A stretch of DNA of 64,000 bases, taken from NCBI RefSeq assembly GCF_047948215.1, contig NC_134458.1:86693260-86757259 (forward strand), read 5' to 3'. Source of the stretch: Lycorma delicatula. Lineage: Eukaryota; Arthropoda; Insecta; Hemiptera; Fulgoridae. The stretch's first letter is position 1. Each line of letters starts with the position of its first letter. The position numbers were made by a program, and so were the translations under genes. Positions 13,774-26,230 of the stretch are shown piece by piece. Below the pieces are notes generated by a model that had not been told where the DNA came from, searched no databases, and saw nothing but the letters and a program-made list of their open reading frames with translations.

Positions 13774-14762
13774 TTGTTTATTCATGAGCACTTGGTTGCT
13801 GTGTATGGTGATAATGTAGTGAATGAAAGAGATGTCCAAAAATGGTGTGAAATGTTCAGAAATAGCAGAATTAATGTGCACAATGAAGAACGTTCGGGGA
13901 GGCCCTCGATAAACACAGAGGACTTGTTGAAAAGTGCCAATGATGAAATTGAATAAGATCATCGCTCAACAATTTCTGATCTGGCCCTTCTTTTTCCTGA
14001 TGTTTCAAGAGCTGTTATTGATAGCATTGTTCATGACCATTTAGGCTTCAGAGAGGTTTATGCACATTGGGTGCCACATGTCTTAACGGAATGTCACAAA
14101 AAATCAGAATGGGATCTGCTTTGGAATCTTTGATGTACTATGCAGAAAAAGGTGATGAGTTCCTTAATTCAATTGTTACCGGCGATGAAACATGGATTTC
14201 ATATTACACACCTGAGTTAAAACTGCAATCAAGTGAATGGTGTCATCCTCAATCACCAACCACACAAACAAAGGTCAAGCCATACCCATCTGGACGCAAA
14301 CTGATAGCCACAGTCTTTTGGGATCGGTTTGGCATACTGCTTATTGATGTCATGCCACGTGGAACGATTATAAATGCAGAAGCCTACTGCGAAACTCTAC
14401 ATAAGTTACGGCCCACCATTCAAAATCGGCAATGTGGGCAGTTGATCGATGGCATCATCCTGCTGCACAATAATGCATGTCCACTTTTTGTGGGTCCAAC
14501 ACATGATTTACTGAGAACATTTGGATGGGAAATTTACGATCACCCACCATATAGTCTGGACTTAGCTCCTTCCGATTACCATTTGGTTGGGAAACTGAAA
14601 GAATTTTTGAGCAGTAAGCAATTCATGGGTGACGATGAACTTAAAAATGCTGTTAATCAGTGGCCAAATGGACTGGCGACAGAATATAATGAGGGTATAT
14701 TGAAGCTGGTGTATCGCTACGATAAATGTCTTAATTCATGTGGCAATTATATAGAGAAGTAG
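13774..14762 (+). pseudogene. mariner transposase (DD34D type), broken
   Basis: The N-terminal DNA-binding part (VAVYGDNVV, RDVQKWCEMF, EERSGRPS) is open to a stop at about 13954. The remainder is recovered after frame changes, ending in the typical GNYIEK and stop at 14760-14762. The catalytic core shows GDETWISYYTPE for the first Asp, LLHNNACP for the second position and PPYSLDLAPSDYHL for the third Asp. The second Asp is replaced by Asn. Exactly 34 residues separate that position from the third Asp, as in mariner. About 25 N-terminal residues of the family are missing, suggesting the 5' end was lost. No function expected. Confidence 0.85.
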
Positions 14763-15079
14763 TATAAGATATACAGTTTAAGAGAAATAAAAAATATTTA
14801 TGTTTTCAGAATACATCTTTTTATAATGAAACGGTCTTTACTTTAGAGATAACCTTTCTTAGAAAAAATACCTACTCACAAAACATTTTCCTTAATTTTC
14901 AATAACTTACGAACTAATGGATCCTTTCCAACAGTTGCTTGTTCCACTGTATGTCCTGTACTTGAACAAGAAAATATATAATTCAAATGATACAAGTGGT
15001 CCTAAACTCAGCACTGGCAAAATTTCAAATCAAATAGGCTATCCACAGTACAGTCTGGAGAAAAGTAGAGAAAGAGAAC

Positions 15080-15790
15080 TTTTATCCTTATCATTTGAAA
15101 ACTGTTCAAAATCTTCAACCAGGTGACTGAATTAAAATTAAATTTTTGACAATGGGTACAAGAAAATCAAAATATTGCTAAATACATTTTATTCATCGAT
15201 GAATTTATTTTTACAACGTAACAGAAAATTTGAAGATAGTCATAGGTGGTCAACTGAAAATTCAAATGCAATTAAAGAGTCAAACGTTCAAACCCAATTT
15301 TCAATAAATGTATGGTGTGGTATAACTGGGAACCAATTAATTGGAACATTTATTTTTCAAAATCGCCTTTCTGGAATTGTGTACAAAGATTTTTTACAAA
15401 ACAATAGCTAGTTCTGCTAGATGTACCTCTTGAAAAAACGCAGCAAATGTTGTACATTACAACATGACTGTGCACTACCACCTCATTATTCACAAGATGT
15501 TAGACAGCATTTAAACTTAAGTTTCCCGAACAAATGGATTGGTCGAGGTGGGCCAATTGATTGACCTCCTAGGTCCCCCAATTTAAACCCCTTGCACTAT
15601 TACCTTTGGGGGTCATTTAAAGGAACTTTTTTACGCAGAAAAATTTAATTCCAAGGAAGAATTATTGAAGGGCAAATTTTAAATGCTTTTGATCATAAGA
15701 ACAACCATGATGCTATTAGAAAAGCTCCCTTTGATGTTATACGTCGCACTACATTTTGCATAAACTATCAAAAGATCATTTTGAACAGTC
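15080..15790 (+). pseudogene. WCGI-type Tc1/mariner-superfamily transposase relic
   Basis: Pieces in two frames follow the order of the family: PYHLKTVQNLQPGD, QENQN, ILFIDEFIF (first Asp), HRWSTENSNAI, SINVWCGI, IGTFIFQNRLSG, LQHDCALPPHYS (second Asp), FPNKWIGRGGP and PPRSPNLNPLHYYLWG. The position of the third Asp reads His (LHYYLWG instead of the usual LDYYLWG). Stops interrupt after the first Asp block, before PPRS and elsewhere. It lies inside the long-ended element and is its likely original transposase. Non-functional. Confidence 0.75.
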
Positions 15791-16039
15791 TGTAATGTAT
15801 GTAATTCAAATTAAAAAAATAAAAGATAAAACAAAATTAAATACAAAAACTTTTTTCTGTGCAAGACATTTATTTTTTGTTCTGTTCCTTCTTCAGTGAA
15901 ATTTCATTTTTTTAAATGTTTATTAGATTTTTATTGGACTTATTTAAATCCCAATTTGTAGAATTAGATTCTCTACAAGTTTTGTTAATAAATTTAATGC
16001 ATTTATTAGTGATTTAACAAAGTTACTGTATTGCAAACC

Positions 16040-16342
16040 TAAACAAACAGGTTTTGGACAACAAATTTTTCAGCTTTACATCAGATATCATGAAAACTAC
16101 TGAATATATAGTTCTGGAACGTATTTCAATCAGCTTTTCAGATCAAAAAACTATAGGAAACCATTGATTTGGCCCCTCAATTCATGTCCTAAAAAGTTCA
16201 GTATGACCTCATTTCAACAGGGGAGCTGAATTCCGGCTAAAATCTCTCACTAGCTGTAACTCACTGACAATTTAAATGTGAACGTTTTTCATTATTTTGA
16301 TGAGAGGAAACCTGTGAAATATCTCGGTTTCCTTGTAGGACA
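16040..16342 (-). repeat. right long terminal inverted repeat
   Basis: It is the inverted partner of 13460-13770. The outermost sequence is followed by a TG/CA-rich simple repeat (about 16343-16395). Confidence 0.75.
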
Positions 16343-18642
16343 CATGTATGTGTGTGCGCTTGCGCACATGTGTGTATATGTGCGTGTACACATATATATT
16401 AAATTAATAATATATAATAATATTTAAATAAATATTAAATTACTTTTTCATCCATGACAAAAAAATGAAGAGGAAAAATGCGTTATATGATTATCTTCAT
16501 CAAGAAATAAAACTATGTAACTACCAATACTTTATAACCTAATTACTTTTTTCTTAATTAGCAATAAGAAAGCCTTAAAGAAATTAAAAGTAAAAAATGT
16601 TACTCATAGTACATGTATTTGATAAAATAATAATATAAAGAACCAATAACTTAAAAAATATAATTTAAAATTAACAGCAACTCAGTAAAACAATATGTGC
16701 ATTATTCTTGGATCAATGAATGAATCTGCAATAACAACATTAAAAAACAGATGCAAACGGCTAAATAACAAGCAAAATCATAATTGTTAGAATAAATAAT
16801 ATTTCAGACAGATAAACATTATATATCATTAAATCTCAAGTTTTGTCTTCAGAAATTACAAATTTTTCCTGAAAATATCAATTCTAATTACAAATTACAC
16901 AACTCATTTAATCAAAAGCACAATATATTTTTCCGAAGTTTTCCTGTGCAATAAAATAATAAAAATACAATAAGAAAAACATTTACATAGAAATCTATCA
17001 TTTACCAGTTTTTAACAATTTCACTTTATTTTCCTTTCAGATGATAGCTGAACAGAGATCATATGAAGAAACATTCAAGGTCATAAAAACCTTCTGAATA
17101 AAAGTCAATCAGTCCATTTTTCTTTTTTTTTTTACTAGATGCGAATAAGGGATATCATAAACAAAATCAAGTCTTGTCAATTGTATTTTGATCACAGCCT
17201 GACACTATAGCCTTTAAGTAACTAAAAAATATTAAAAAGGTTCATTCAACTATTTGAATTTCTACCCAGGAGATATCTCAACAAGTAAACACGTCAAGAG
17301 AACCTCAGAACACAATTAACATTTTTCATGATAGTTTAAAATTTTTCAGTGAAAACCTTACATAGATATCCTTAAGTAGGAGCTCCAGTTTTTGCAATTA
17401 CTACTTCATGTGAGTGCAGCACAGTGGAAACAGGGAGAAATAGCATCATGCAACAGCAATAGAATCAAGAATTCATATTGAATGGAACATCTGATTCCTT
17501 ACACTTGAAAACAAGAAACCAATCATAGGAAGTACCTCAAATTTTATTTGTTCTTGAATAAAACTTGAGAAAACTTAAATTATTCATACATCCACAAAAA
17601 AAAAGTATATAGACCATTGTTCTATATTGCAACAATTGCATTGTTTTTTAAACATTAATTGTAATGTTTTAAATAATAACACTATTTGCAAATTGCAAAC
17701 TAATAGAGATTAATTGCAAACTGTAAACAAATACAGAAGTTCATTGCAAAACATAGAACTGAGGTTTAACTACACAAGTTAATACCATTTTTATAGTAAG
17801 TAATTTGTTCACCTCTATTTTAAAATAAATACTTTTACAAAATTAGTCTTGACTATCCTTTTGCAAAAATCATGCACTAATACCAGAGGTATAAACCACA
17901 TTTTTGAAACTTATTTCGTAACTGATAAGTGTTTTTGAATATACAGAAGTATTGTATACTTAATTAAACTGTATGACACACATTATATATGAAAATAATT
18001 CATGCACATAATGTTTTAAAAATTTTACTGTTAATTTAAATGGTAATATAATGCAATAATTCAGAATCATTCAATTACATCTTTTATAAAAAGAGACAGA
18101 ATAAGAAGATCACTCACTACCAAGACAAGAACATTTGGTTACCATTCCATACATTAGTTAAATGAATACATTATAATACAATATATACTATACTTTTACA
18201 AAATTGAGCTTTTATACTTCTATAAAATTAGCTGCAATTAATAAATTTATCAATAGCTACTAATCTTAATTGAATTCTAATGTGGATTATACAAAGGAAC
18301 AAGTAAGAATAATAGTTAAAAATTAACTATAACCTTATTTTACAAAAAAAAAAAAAAAAAAAAAATCACAAAAGTTTGTGATAGTTAATTTAATAATCTA
18401 GATATGATATGATATATTAGTTAATTTGATAACCGAGACAAAGGGTACCAGGAACAGCTACCAAAGACAATGTTCTAATTTAAACAAATGAATCCATCCG
18501 GGGAAAAAAACCATGCAAAACAGCATAAAACCAATCTTAACCTGCCATTGCTAACTCAGGGAAAGAAATATAAATAAAAATTCATTTTCCAAACCAAAAT
18601 ATAGCGTGCAGTATTTTATACTGTTTTCTAAATTAAGTGCAA
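16343..18642. other. 3' flank / probable 3'UTR of Atx2, otherwise unremarkable
   Basis: No coding features are visible. Immediately below the Atx2 stop codon (18643-18645) this would be the 3' untranslated region in the minus-strand reading. It contains an A tract at about 18344-18365. The first AATAAA on the minus strand that I found below the stop is at 17543-17548, which would give a 3'UTR of about 1.1 kb. Confidence 0.45.
17543..17548 (-). terminator. candidate poly(A) signal AATAAA
   Basis: The plus-strand tttatt at this position is AATAAA on the minus strand, about 1.1 kb downstream of the Atx2 stop. AATAAA is frequent by chance in such AT-rich DNA, so this is only a candidate. Confidence 0.2.
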
Positions 18643-18863
18643 TTATTCTGTTTCTACACAAAGTGGTATAGCATAAGTATAATAACAGACTCCATTATCA
18701 TAATCAACCTGTTGATACGGCTGAGGAGCAATATGCCCCTGTGTAGAATACGGCATAGTGAACTGTGTATGCATAGGTGCTGGTGCAAGCAATGGCTGAC
18801 CAGTAGCTGCAGCAACTTGCATCTGAGCTGCAATATCTGGCCGATGCGGCATAGTCATTGGCA
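18643..18863 (-). CDS. Atx2: Ataxin-2, last supported coding exon
   Basis: The acceptor (tttgtttcag) precedes TGCCAATGACTATG. Joining to the previous exon restores a Val codon across the boundary (phase 1 to 2). The frame encodes 72 residues rich in Pro, Gln, Ala and Met ([32 protein letters not shown]) and stops with TAA at 18643-18645. This is the disordered C-terminal region of the RNA-binding protein. The residues after PYQQ ([15 protein letters not shown]) look less like the rest, and CAG followed by gttgat could be an internal phase-0 donor. The true C-terminus might therefore lie in a further exon downstream that I could not identify. Confidence 0.75.
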
Positions 18864-19072
18864 CTGAAACAAAAATTAAATTAAACTGTTTTAATGTTTT
18901 ACTTGTTTCCAAATCAAAATTATCAGTCTTATAATCAGAAATACAGGCATACACACACACAAATGTGCACAAAATAAACAACAAATTCGACTTGAATCAA
19001 ATGAGCAGAAATTACACAAAATAAACTAAATGTTATAACGATATAAATGTAATAACGATATTAATATAATAC

Positions 19073-20394
19073 AAGGCATGTTTTTTAAAGTAAGGTCTGT
19101 ATTGATATAAAAACAGAAGTAAGCAAAATAGAAAAAACTTTATTATAACAAAATAAACTTACATATACAAGTATATACTAATTTTGTACATATTCACAAT
19201 TTACTGAAATACATTTTTGATATTGCCTTACCACCTTCATTATTCCATTACTGAAGAATTCTGCCATCTGTGATTTAAACCCATTAATTACTCTGTTTTG
19301 CACTTCCTCATCATTTTAAAACTTCTGCTATGCAAACCTATTTTAGATAGAGAAAAAGGTAATAATCACTCTGTGCAAGATCCGAACTGTGTGGCAGATG
19401 TTCGAAGATTTCCCTATGAATTCATGGCAATTGTTCAGTGATTTTGTTTGCCATCTGAAGTCGTGCGTTATCATGGAGAAATGAAATCCCATCGGTTAGC
19501 TTCCCACACTTTTGTTTTGAACTGTATATCAGAAGTTTTGTAAGCATTTCATAGTACGTATCAGCATTAACAGTTCTTCTATGTTCAAGAAACTAAATCA
19601 GCAATAACCCTTCAGCATCCCAAAAAACCAAGCTTTTTCATTGCACTTTCTCACTTAAACTTTTTGGGTTTCAGGGATGATGAATGCCGACATTGCATTG
19701 ACTGCTGCTTTGTCTCAACATTTGAATAAGGCAACTAGGTTTCATCACTGGTCATGTGTTTCCATAAATCATCACATTTATTTTCGTAGTGTCTCAAAAG
19801 TATTTGAGCTACAGCAAGACGTTTTTCTTTGTGTGTTTCAGTCAACATTTTTGACACCATCTAGAACACTACTTTCTGTAACCCAGTTTTTCAGTTAAAT
19901 TGTGAGAATTACTAATTGGGAAACAAAAGAAATTCAATTGATAATTGAGAAAGAGTAAACCTTCTGTTTTCATGAATTTTTCCATTCACAGTTTCAGTCA
20001 ATTCATCTGTGATGACAGCTGAGCGACCACTTCATTCTTCATCATGAACATTCGTTCTTCCTCCACAAAACTACACCATTTGCGAACTTTACCTTCACAC
20101 ATAACACTGGGTCTGTAAACACCAATAATTTCTCTATGAATATCAGCAACAGATTTGTTTTTCACCAATAGATAATAAATTATTACTGATCACACTTCAC
20201 AACTAGTGGGATTATTTATTGTAGCACTCATTTCAGCCAGGCTATATACAGCAAGTAACACAAATAACATTAACTTATTGTTGCAAACAGATGATCATTG
20301 ATATAAATTAACATGCTACACTAGCACCATCTAATTCCACCCCATCTAATGGCGGCAAATTATAAACAACCCTTATTTTTAAAAAAACACACCT
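19073..20394 (-). mobile_element. mariner-like transposon, decayed transposase
   Basis: On the minus strand the relic begins MSATINNPTSCEV and continues with VADIHREIIGVYRPSV and GKVRKWC (helix-turn-helix part). Further on are TEKLGYRK, CSRWCQKC, FWDAEGLLLI, ISFLHDNARLQMA (second Asp retained) and HSSDLAQSDYYLFLYL (third Asp). It ends QYQKCISVN near 19190. Several stops and frame changes interrupt it. The outer ends pair imperfectly: TTTTTTAAAGTAAGG on the left and TTTTTTTAAAAATAAGG on the inverted right, consistent with terminal inverted repeats of about 28 bp. It is a dead copy in the Atx2 intron. Confidence 0.8.
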
Positions 20395-20517
20395 CGTATA
20401 ATCATTAATGAAAAACAATATACATTTAATAAATCAACTGTAATAACCCCTGGAATGCTTTCTAGAATCAGTGCATCACTTTATTTTCCTAATTTTTAAT
20501 AAAGTACAATTTTATTA

Positions 20518-21851
20518 CACAGTGATTTTATAGTCCCCAATTTTAAATGTAATTTAAGAAAGGGAAATTTAGGTGGAATAAAAAAATATATTTGTTACTT
20601 ACAAAAGAGATTTAATAAAAAGCTATTACTTACATAATTGTTAAAGAATATCCTCAAAATGCCCACCCCTTGCGGTTATGCACGCACGGACTCTTTTCAG
20701 GATATTAATAGAAACCTTTTAAGAGTTGCATTGGAAATGCAACTCTGATTAAGTCTGTAATATTGACTGTAAGTTCATCAATAGTGTGAGGATTGTTTTT
20801 GAAGGCCTCGGATTTAATATAGCCCCACAAAAAGTAGTCAGGAGACGTGAGGTCTAGGGATCTTGGAGGCTATAAGCCCTTGCTTATTATTCAATCATCA
20901 AAGAACTCTTGCAGAAAATCCATGGTTTCTCGAGACGCGTGGCATGTAGCGCCGTCTTGCTGAAACCAGCAATACCGTTCTTGAGGTTCCAGATTAGCAC
21001 ACAATATTCCTATATACTTCACCATTTACTGTCTGTTTGAAGAACATGGGTCCGACTATATGATGACGAGGTATCGCACACCATACACCAATTTTTTCGG
21101 GAAGCAAATATTTGTCTTGTAAAGCGTTAGGATTTTCAACCGCCCAAATACAACAGTTTTGACTGTTCACATAACAATCGAGATGGATCCAAGCTTCATC
21201 ACTAAAGAACACTATGTTTAAAAATTTGATTCCATTATCATTTACGAGAGACCTAAACCAACAGCAATATTGCAATCGCTTGTTTAAATCTGGAGGCTGA
21301 AGCTCTTGGGACTAATCATACACGATACAGATACGAATTCAATTTTTTAGCAGCTTTCTGAACACTCGAATATGACAAACTGACTTGCGTGAAAAGTTAT
21401 CGTAAACTTTTCCATTGAGAATTGAGAAATCTTGTTTTCACATTCTCTAAAACATCATCTGTCAAGCGAGTTGGTTGACCGCTACGTTTACTATCACAAA
21501 CACTACCTGTCTCTCGAAATCAGTTTGCTAGCCTAGAAATTGACATTTTTTCTGGCGGAGGAACACCAACAAATTTAATTTGAAATGATTCTATTACACT
21601 CGCATACGATTTCGTAGCAAAATATTGTTCAAGGATGAAAACTCGTTCTATGGTAAAAGACATTCTGTTCGTAACACGACTGGAAACGGCACAAAAGTTT
21701 AACAGCTCAAGGAGAATCAACTCACACTGCCATATCTATACTGGTTGAGTAGCGCTACCAACTTCGTGTCACAAAACAAAATTTTCCTTTCTTAGAAAAA
21801 AAATTACCAGACATTAACAATTGGGTAACAGGACTAAAAAATCATCCTGTA
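20518..21851 (-). mobile_element. Tc1/mariner-superfamily transposon with near-complete but interrupted transposase
   Basis: The minus-strand frame starts MSFTIERVFILEQYF, continues SISRLAN, RSGQPTRLTDDVLENV and, after frame changes, FFSDEAWIHLDCYVN (first Asp). It goes on to CIWAVENPN, IGVWCAIPRHHIVG, CWFQQDGATCHAS (second Asp) and PPRSLDLTSPDYFLWG (third Asp). All three acidic residues survive, although stop codons lie within the catalytic domain. The ends pair as CAGTGATTTTATAGTCC on the left and CAGGATGATTTTTTAGTCC on the inverted right. This is a WCGI-like relative of the relic at 15.1-15.8 kb. Confidence 0.75.
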
Positions 21852-22168
21852 TATGATATTAACCTGTTGTACCTTATGCTTTCATAGTTCACAAATAGCT
21901 AAATTAAGGAAGTACCTTAAGGGTACTAGTATGTATCTTTTATTACCCCAAAAAAAAATTCAATAAACTACTGTTAAATGAAAAAAATAGATATTTTAAA
22001 AGGAATCATTTGAAAGTTCAGTTATTTTAATTCTTTTTAATTAGTAAAATTAATAACTAGATTTGAGTACTTCTATTAGTATTACTGTTGCAGATTCAAT
22101 TAATCTCTCTTTAAAGGCTTAAACTGAATGAAATAAACAACAAAACCATGATTATGCATTTATTTTAT

Positions 22169-23040
22169 ATATACATAGGGTTGTATTTTTTTAAAGTACA
22201 TCTAGTTTTAATCACAATATACAAGGTGATTAAAACTAAGTTATTGTGATTAAAACAAAGATTCATTTGTAACAAAACACCAATTTACAAAAAAAAAAAC
22301 AGTCTATTACACAACTATTATATACATCTTATAGCTACTTATTTGCATAACTACCATCCAAATTAAAATACTTTTCATATATGTAAACAAGTCTTTGAAT
22401 AACCTCATCAAAAACTCTGCCACCTGTTAATTAGGCCAGGTAGTAACACCACCTTTAAAGTGCTCATCATTTTCGAGCACAAAATTTGTGGAAGCCTAAC
22501 CTATAGATTACAATTTCATACAGTACTGTTCATGATATGTGAGGAAAAAATTAGGATAATTCTATTATTATGAATCGAAGATTTTCTTGAATTTTCGCAT
22601 CAACACTTGCAGCAAGTTCATCTGACAATTGAGGGTCAACCACTTCTTTCACTGTCATAACTGTTCTTCCCGAAACATATGGCACTACTACTTTCTTACC
22701 GCACTGCCAGCCATAATATTCCCTCCTAATACCAAACAAAGTTCACTATGAATTTCAGCAGCAACAAGTTTTTTGCGTAAAGGAAACTGATGTCAACATG
22801 CACTTCACAGTCAGCAGGATGTTCTATGATGGAGCCATTCTGAACCGAATTTTATAGGAAAAAATAAGTGACCAGTATTTCCAATAACACTACTAGAACA
22901 GCACTGAACTGGTCCATTCAAATGTGCAAAAACAGAATCATTACCCCCACTCCAACGCAATACCAAGGGCCAGAAATTAATCTCCATACAGCCTTCGTAC
23001 ATAATGAGATTATATAAGAACTCAAAAAATATCAAATGCT
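22169..23040 (-). mobile_element. internally deleted mariner-like element
   Basis: The minus strand carries a mariner N-terminus (NPADCEVHVDISFL, AAEIHSELCLVLGGNIMAG, VSGRTVMTVKEVVDPQLSDEL, ENLRFIIIELS). A short distance later comes the family's C-terminus (DEHFKGGVTTWPN, QVAEF, VYIYEKYFNLDGSY). The catalytic middle, normally around 200 residues, is missing. The left end resembles a mariner terminus (AGGGTTGTATTTTTTTAAAG). The right end was not resolved and may abut the BEL/Pao element. It is a MITE-like deletion derivative. Confidence 0.65.
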
Positions 23041-23079
23041 AATAATAAAATTATTATAAAAAAAAGTAAAAAAAGAAAT

Positions 23080-23330
23080 TGTTACGGGCTGTACGTTGTA
23101 GCAGAATAATGGATTGTAGTATACATAAAATAATTACACACTGATTTGATAACTAAATAGACTATATTTATAAGATTACCAACATTAAATTATATTACTA
23201 TAATGCAGAGGCCGTACTGGCGTGCATGTATACTCTAAAACTGTCCAACTCCGAATGATTAGAATACAAAATGTTCTTAATACTAAAGCTGCCCACAGGC
23301 AACGCTGAGTGTCTGATTTTAACCCAAACA
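23080..23330 (-). repeat. BEL/Pao 3' LTR
   Basis: 251 bases, the direct partner of 28127-28376. It starts TGTTTGGG and ends CCCGTAACA in the element's orientation. It differs from the other LTR by about six substitutions and one single-base indel. Confidence 0.95.
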
Positions 23331-23377
23331 TACACTCCCCGCACGTTGATCTTTTGATCAATATTAATTACATTGTC

Positions 23378-26230
23378 TCAGTTTATTGGCAATGGCACAA
23401 GTTTAGTAATAGGTCTCTTGAAAAACGTGCTGCCTACCTTCAACTGAACTACGCATACTAGACCATCTTTATCTGGAAAAACACTGCCTATTACAGCCAT
23501 TTTCCAAAACTGAGGTGGTAAGTTGTCTTCTTTCACTAGCACTACTAGACCTGGTCGAAGATTTTCGGAGGGTGACTTCCAATTGCTACGCTGCTGCAAA
23601 CCATGGAGATAATCGTGAGACCATCGTGACCAAAGACTCTGACGTATCTTCTGAAGCTGCTGCCATCTGGAAAGCTTGTTACATTTTATATCTAACAAAT
23701 TGGGTTCAGGTAGTGCTATTAAAGGATTACCAATAAGAAAATGTCCAGGTGTCAAGTAAGATGGATCGCTAGGGTCATCGGATAAAGTAGAAATAGGTCT
23801 AGAATTGAGGATAGCTTCTATATCGGATAAAAGGGTAGAAATTCTTCAAAAGTTAGATAAGTTTTACCTATGACTCTTTTGAGGTGGTATTTCATTGACT
23901 TCACAGCTGCTTCCCACAGGCCCCCAAAATGAGGTGAATTAGCTGGTATGAAGTGCCATTTGAGCTGTAACTTGGGAGCGTAATTTTCAATGCCTGTATT
24001 AAATTCTTTATTTATTCTTTATGTTACGGTCGTCGAGAAAAGGATGAAGATTAAGAAGGTCACTTTTTTTAGGAACGGTAGAAGTTGATCGAAGTTAATT
24101 TCTTGACAATATGCTTGTTGCTGTACCATCCAGATGCATGATTGTAATGAATCTTGAATGTCTGCAGTGTTAAGATTTCCTGTTTTCTTCTTTTTATTAC
24201 AACAATTATAAATAAATCTCTTGCTTAGGGCAACTACTCGTGTTAATCTAGAAATACTTGAAAACTTACAAACTAAATAGTCATTTGGTGGAAAAACACA
24301 TGTCAAACTAGTTTCTGTTTGTCGTACTTCTGGAATATCTTGAACATGATAACTGTCTGAATTAGGCCACGAACTGGAGGGTAAATACAACCAGATTGGT
24401 CCACACCACCAGATGCTTTTATCTAAACTCTCTGGATTGGAACCTCTGGAAATGAGATCAGCAGGATTGTCCGACGAAGCGACATGTTTCCAGTCATTGA
24501 CGTCTGTTAGATCTTGAATCTGCGAAACTCAATTCGCAACGAACGTTTTCCACTTCGATGCAGGAGCTGAGATCCATGCCAAGCAGATTTTGGAGTCCGT
24601 CCAAAGATGAACCCTTTCAATCGACAAATTCAGGATTGGTAATGTTTTTCGTAACAATTTTGACAACAGTAAAGCGCCACACAGCTCTAACCGTGGTATA
24701 CTGACAGTTTTAACTGGTGCGACACGAGATTTTGAGCAAAGTAGTAGTTGAACTAAAATCTCTCCCTCAGAATTGACAGAATGCAAATACAGACAAGCAC
24801 CAAATGCATGCTGAGATGCATCGCAGAAACCGTGAACTTCAATATCTGTAGGATTATTGATAATAACTCTTCTATTTATTTTAATATCATCAATTAAAGA
24901 AAGTTGTGACACCAAAACATGCCATTTCTGGAACAGTGATGATGGTAAGTTATCATCCCAACCACTACCACTAAGCCACAATCGTTGCAAAAATATTTGG
25001 TAAGAGATTACAATAGGACTGATTAAACCAATCGGATCATAAATGGAAGCTATTGTAGACGCTACTTCTCTTTTTGTTAATGTCTTTAAATGGTGGAATT
25101 TTGGAAGAAATAGAAAGCACATCTGGTTGAGGAAACCACTTAAAGCCTAAAGTTTGAATGCTATATTTTTTCTCAAGCTGAATTGATGTTTTTGTATTTA
25201 CAAGTTCTTGAGGTAATGAATTTAAAAGTGATTTATGATTAGAACTACATCTTCTCAGTTGAAATCCACCAGACCTTAACAACTCTATTAACTCTGATTG
25301 GATTGCAAGAGCTGTTTTGATGTCATTAGCTCCAGAAACTAAATCATCAAAAACTACCCGAAGTTTAGTTGTGGTACTATTTTGCTTAAAAACGGCATGA
25401 TGAGGAAGGTAGAACTGTTGTTTACAATCATTACCTTGAAGAGGCACTGGCTTCAAGTGACTGAGTTCCTTATATTCTTGAAGAAATTTTGAGTATTCCA
25501 GACAAAGTGAATGATTCCTTTGAAGCCTTTTCTCTAACGCTTGAAATCACAAACTTGCTTGATCGAATGAGTCTCCTAAAGGTAATGATCTGGCTTTAGA
25601 GGAAGTGTGACGATAAGACGACCTGAAGAATCTCGGGTTGTTGTGTTCCAATAATACTGTTCACACTCGTCTTGTTCCTTAGCCTTGGGTAGAACAACCA
25701 ACTCTTCTAATTCCCAAAATTGTTTGAGCTGTTGTTGAAGTTGATCATTTGTTAATGTTAAACATGTGGTTTGAGGACTTGAAGAGGTATTTTCTGATGG
25801 ATATTTTCCCGATAGAATCCATCCTAATTCAGTTTCAAAGATAACTGGAAACCCACCTGGTCTTACCCTTTTATCACATTTCATAATTTCGAAATATAGC
25901 TCGGCGCCTATTAACAAAACATATCAATATTTCCTGGTTTATAAAATTCTGGATCAGATAAATTTAAATTCGAAGGCAGATTCCATGATTTGTAGTTGAT
26001 AACATTGCATGGCATATTGCTAGTTATTTGTGGTAACATTAAACAAGAAATATTTGCACTAAAATCGTTATAAGTAGAAAATAATTGTACGTCTACACTA
26101 TAATTTATTTTAGTAAGAGAATTATTTATACCCATAACTGGAACTGACTGACGAAACCTAAACGTTCAACACAGTTTTCAGTAATGAAGTTTGATTGGCT
26201 AGCTGAATCTAATAGCAATCTACATGGTTG
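23378..26230 (-). pseudogene. BEL/Pao pol relic (protease, RT, RNase H, integrase)
   Basis: Protease has the active-site block LLLDSASQSNFIT near 26200 and continues to about 25576 (RPGGFPVIFETELGWILSG). RT starts YLPHHAVFK and LRVVFD, then jumps at about 25345 straight to DLVSGAND and GGFQLRR. The palm with its first and second catalytic Asp motifs is gone and YVDD is fused away. RNase H is well kept (VHGFCDASQHAFGACLY, IPRLELCGALL, HLWTDSKI). Integrase runs to LHPFLDDRNI near 24020, then jumps to KWHFIPANSPHFGGLWEAAVKS. The zinc finger and first two core Asp residues are lost, and the last Glu and C-terminal part (MTPGHFLIGNPL to the stop at 23378) remain. Several frameshifts are present. 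Confidence 0.9.

Larger units (their letters stand above)
13460..16342 (+). mobile_element. Composite Tc1/mariner-type transposon with ~300-bp inverted ends
   Basis: The left end begins TGTCCCACAAGGAAA and the right end, read on the minus strand, begins TGTCCTACAAGGAAA. Similarity continues inward for about 300 bases with shared blocks CTCTCATCAAAA, GGAATTCAGCT, GGTTTCCTAT, TTTTCATGATAT and CTGAAAAATTTGT. Two different transposase relics lie between the ends: a mariner DD34D type (13774-14762) and a WCGI-type Tc1/mariner relative (about 15080-15780). The simplest reading is that the second belongs to the long-ended element and the mariner is a secondary insertion. No clean target duplication is visible because the left end abuts TA repeats. 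Confidence 0.75.
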
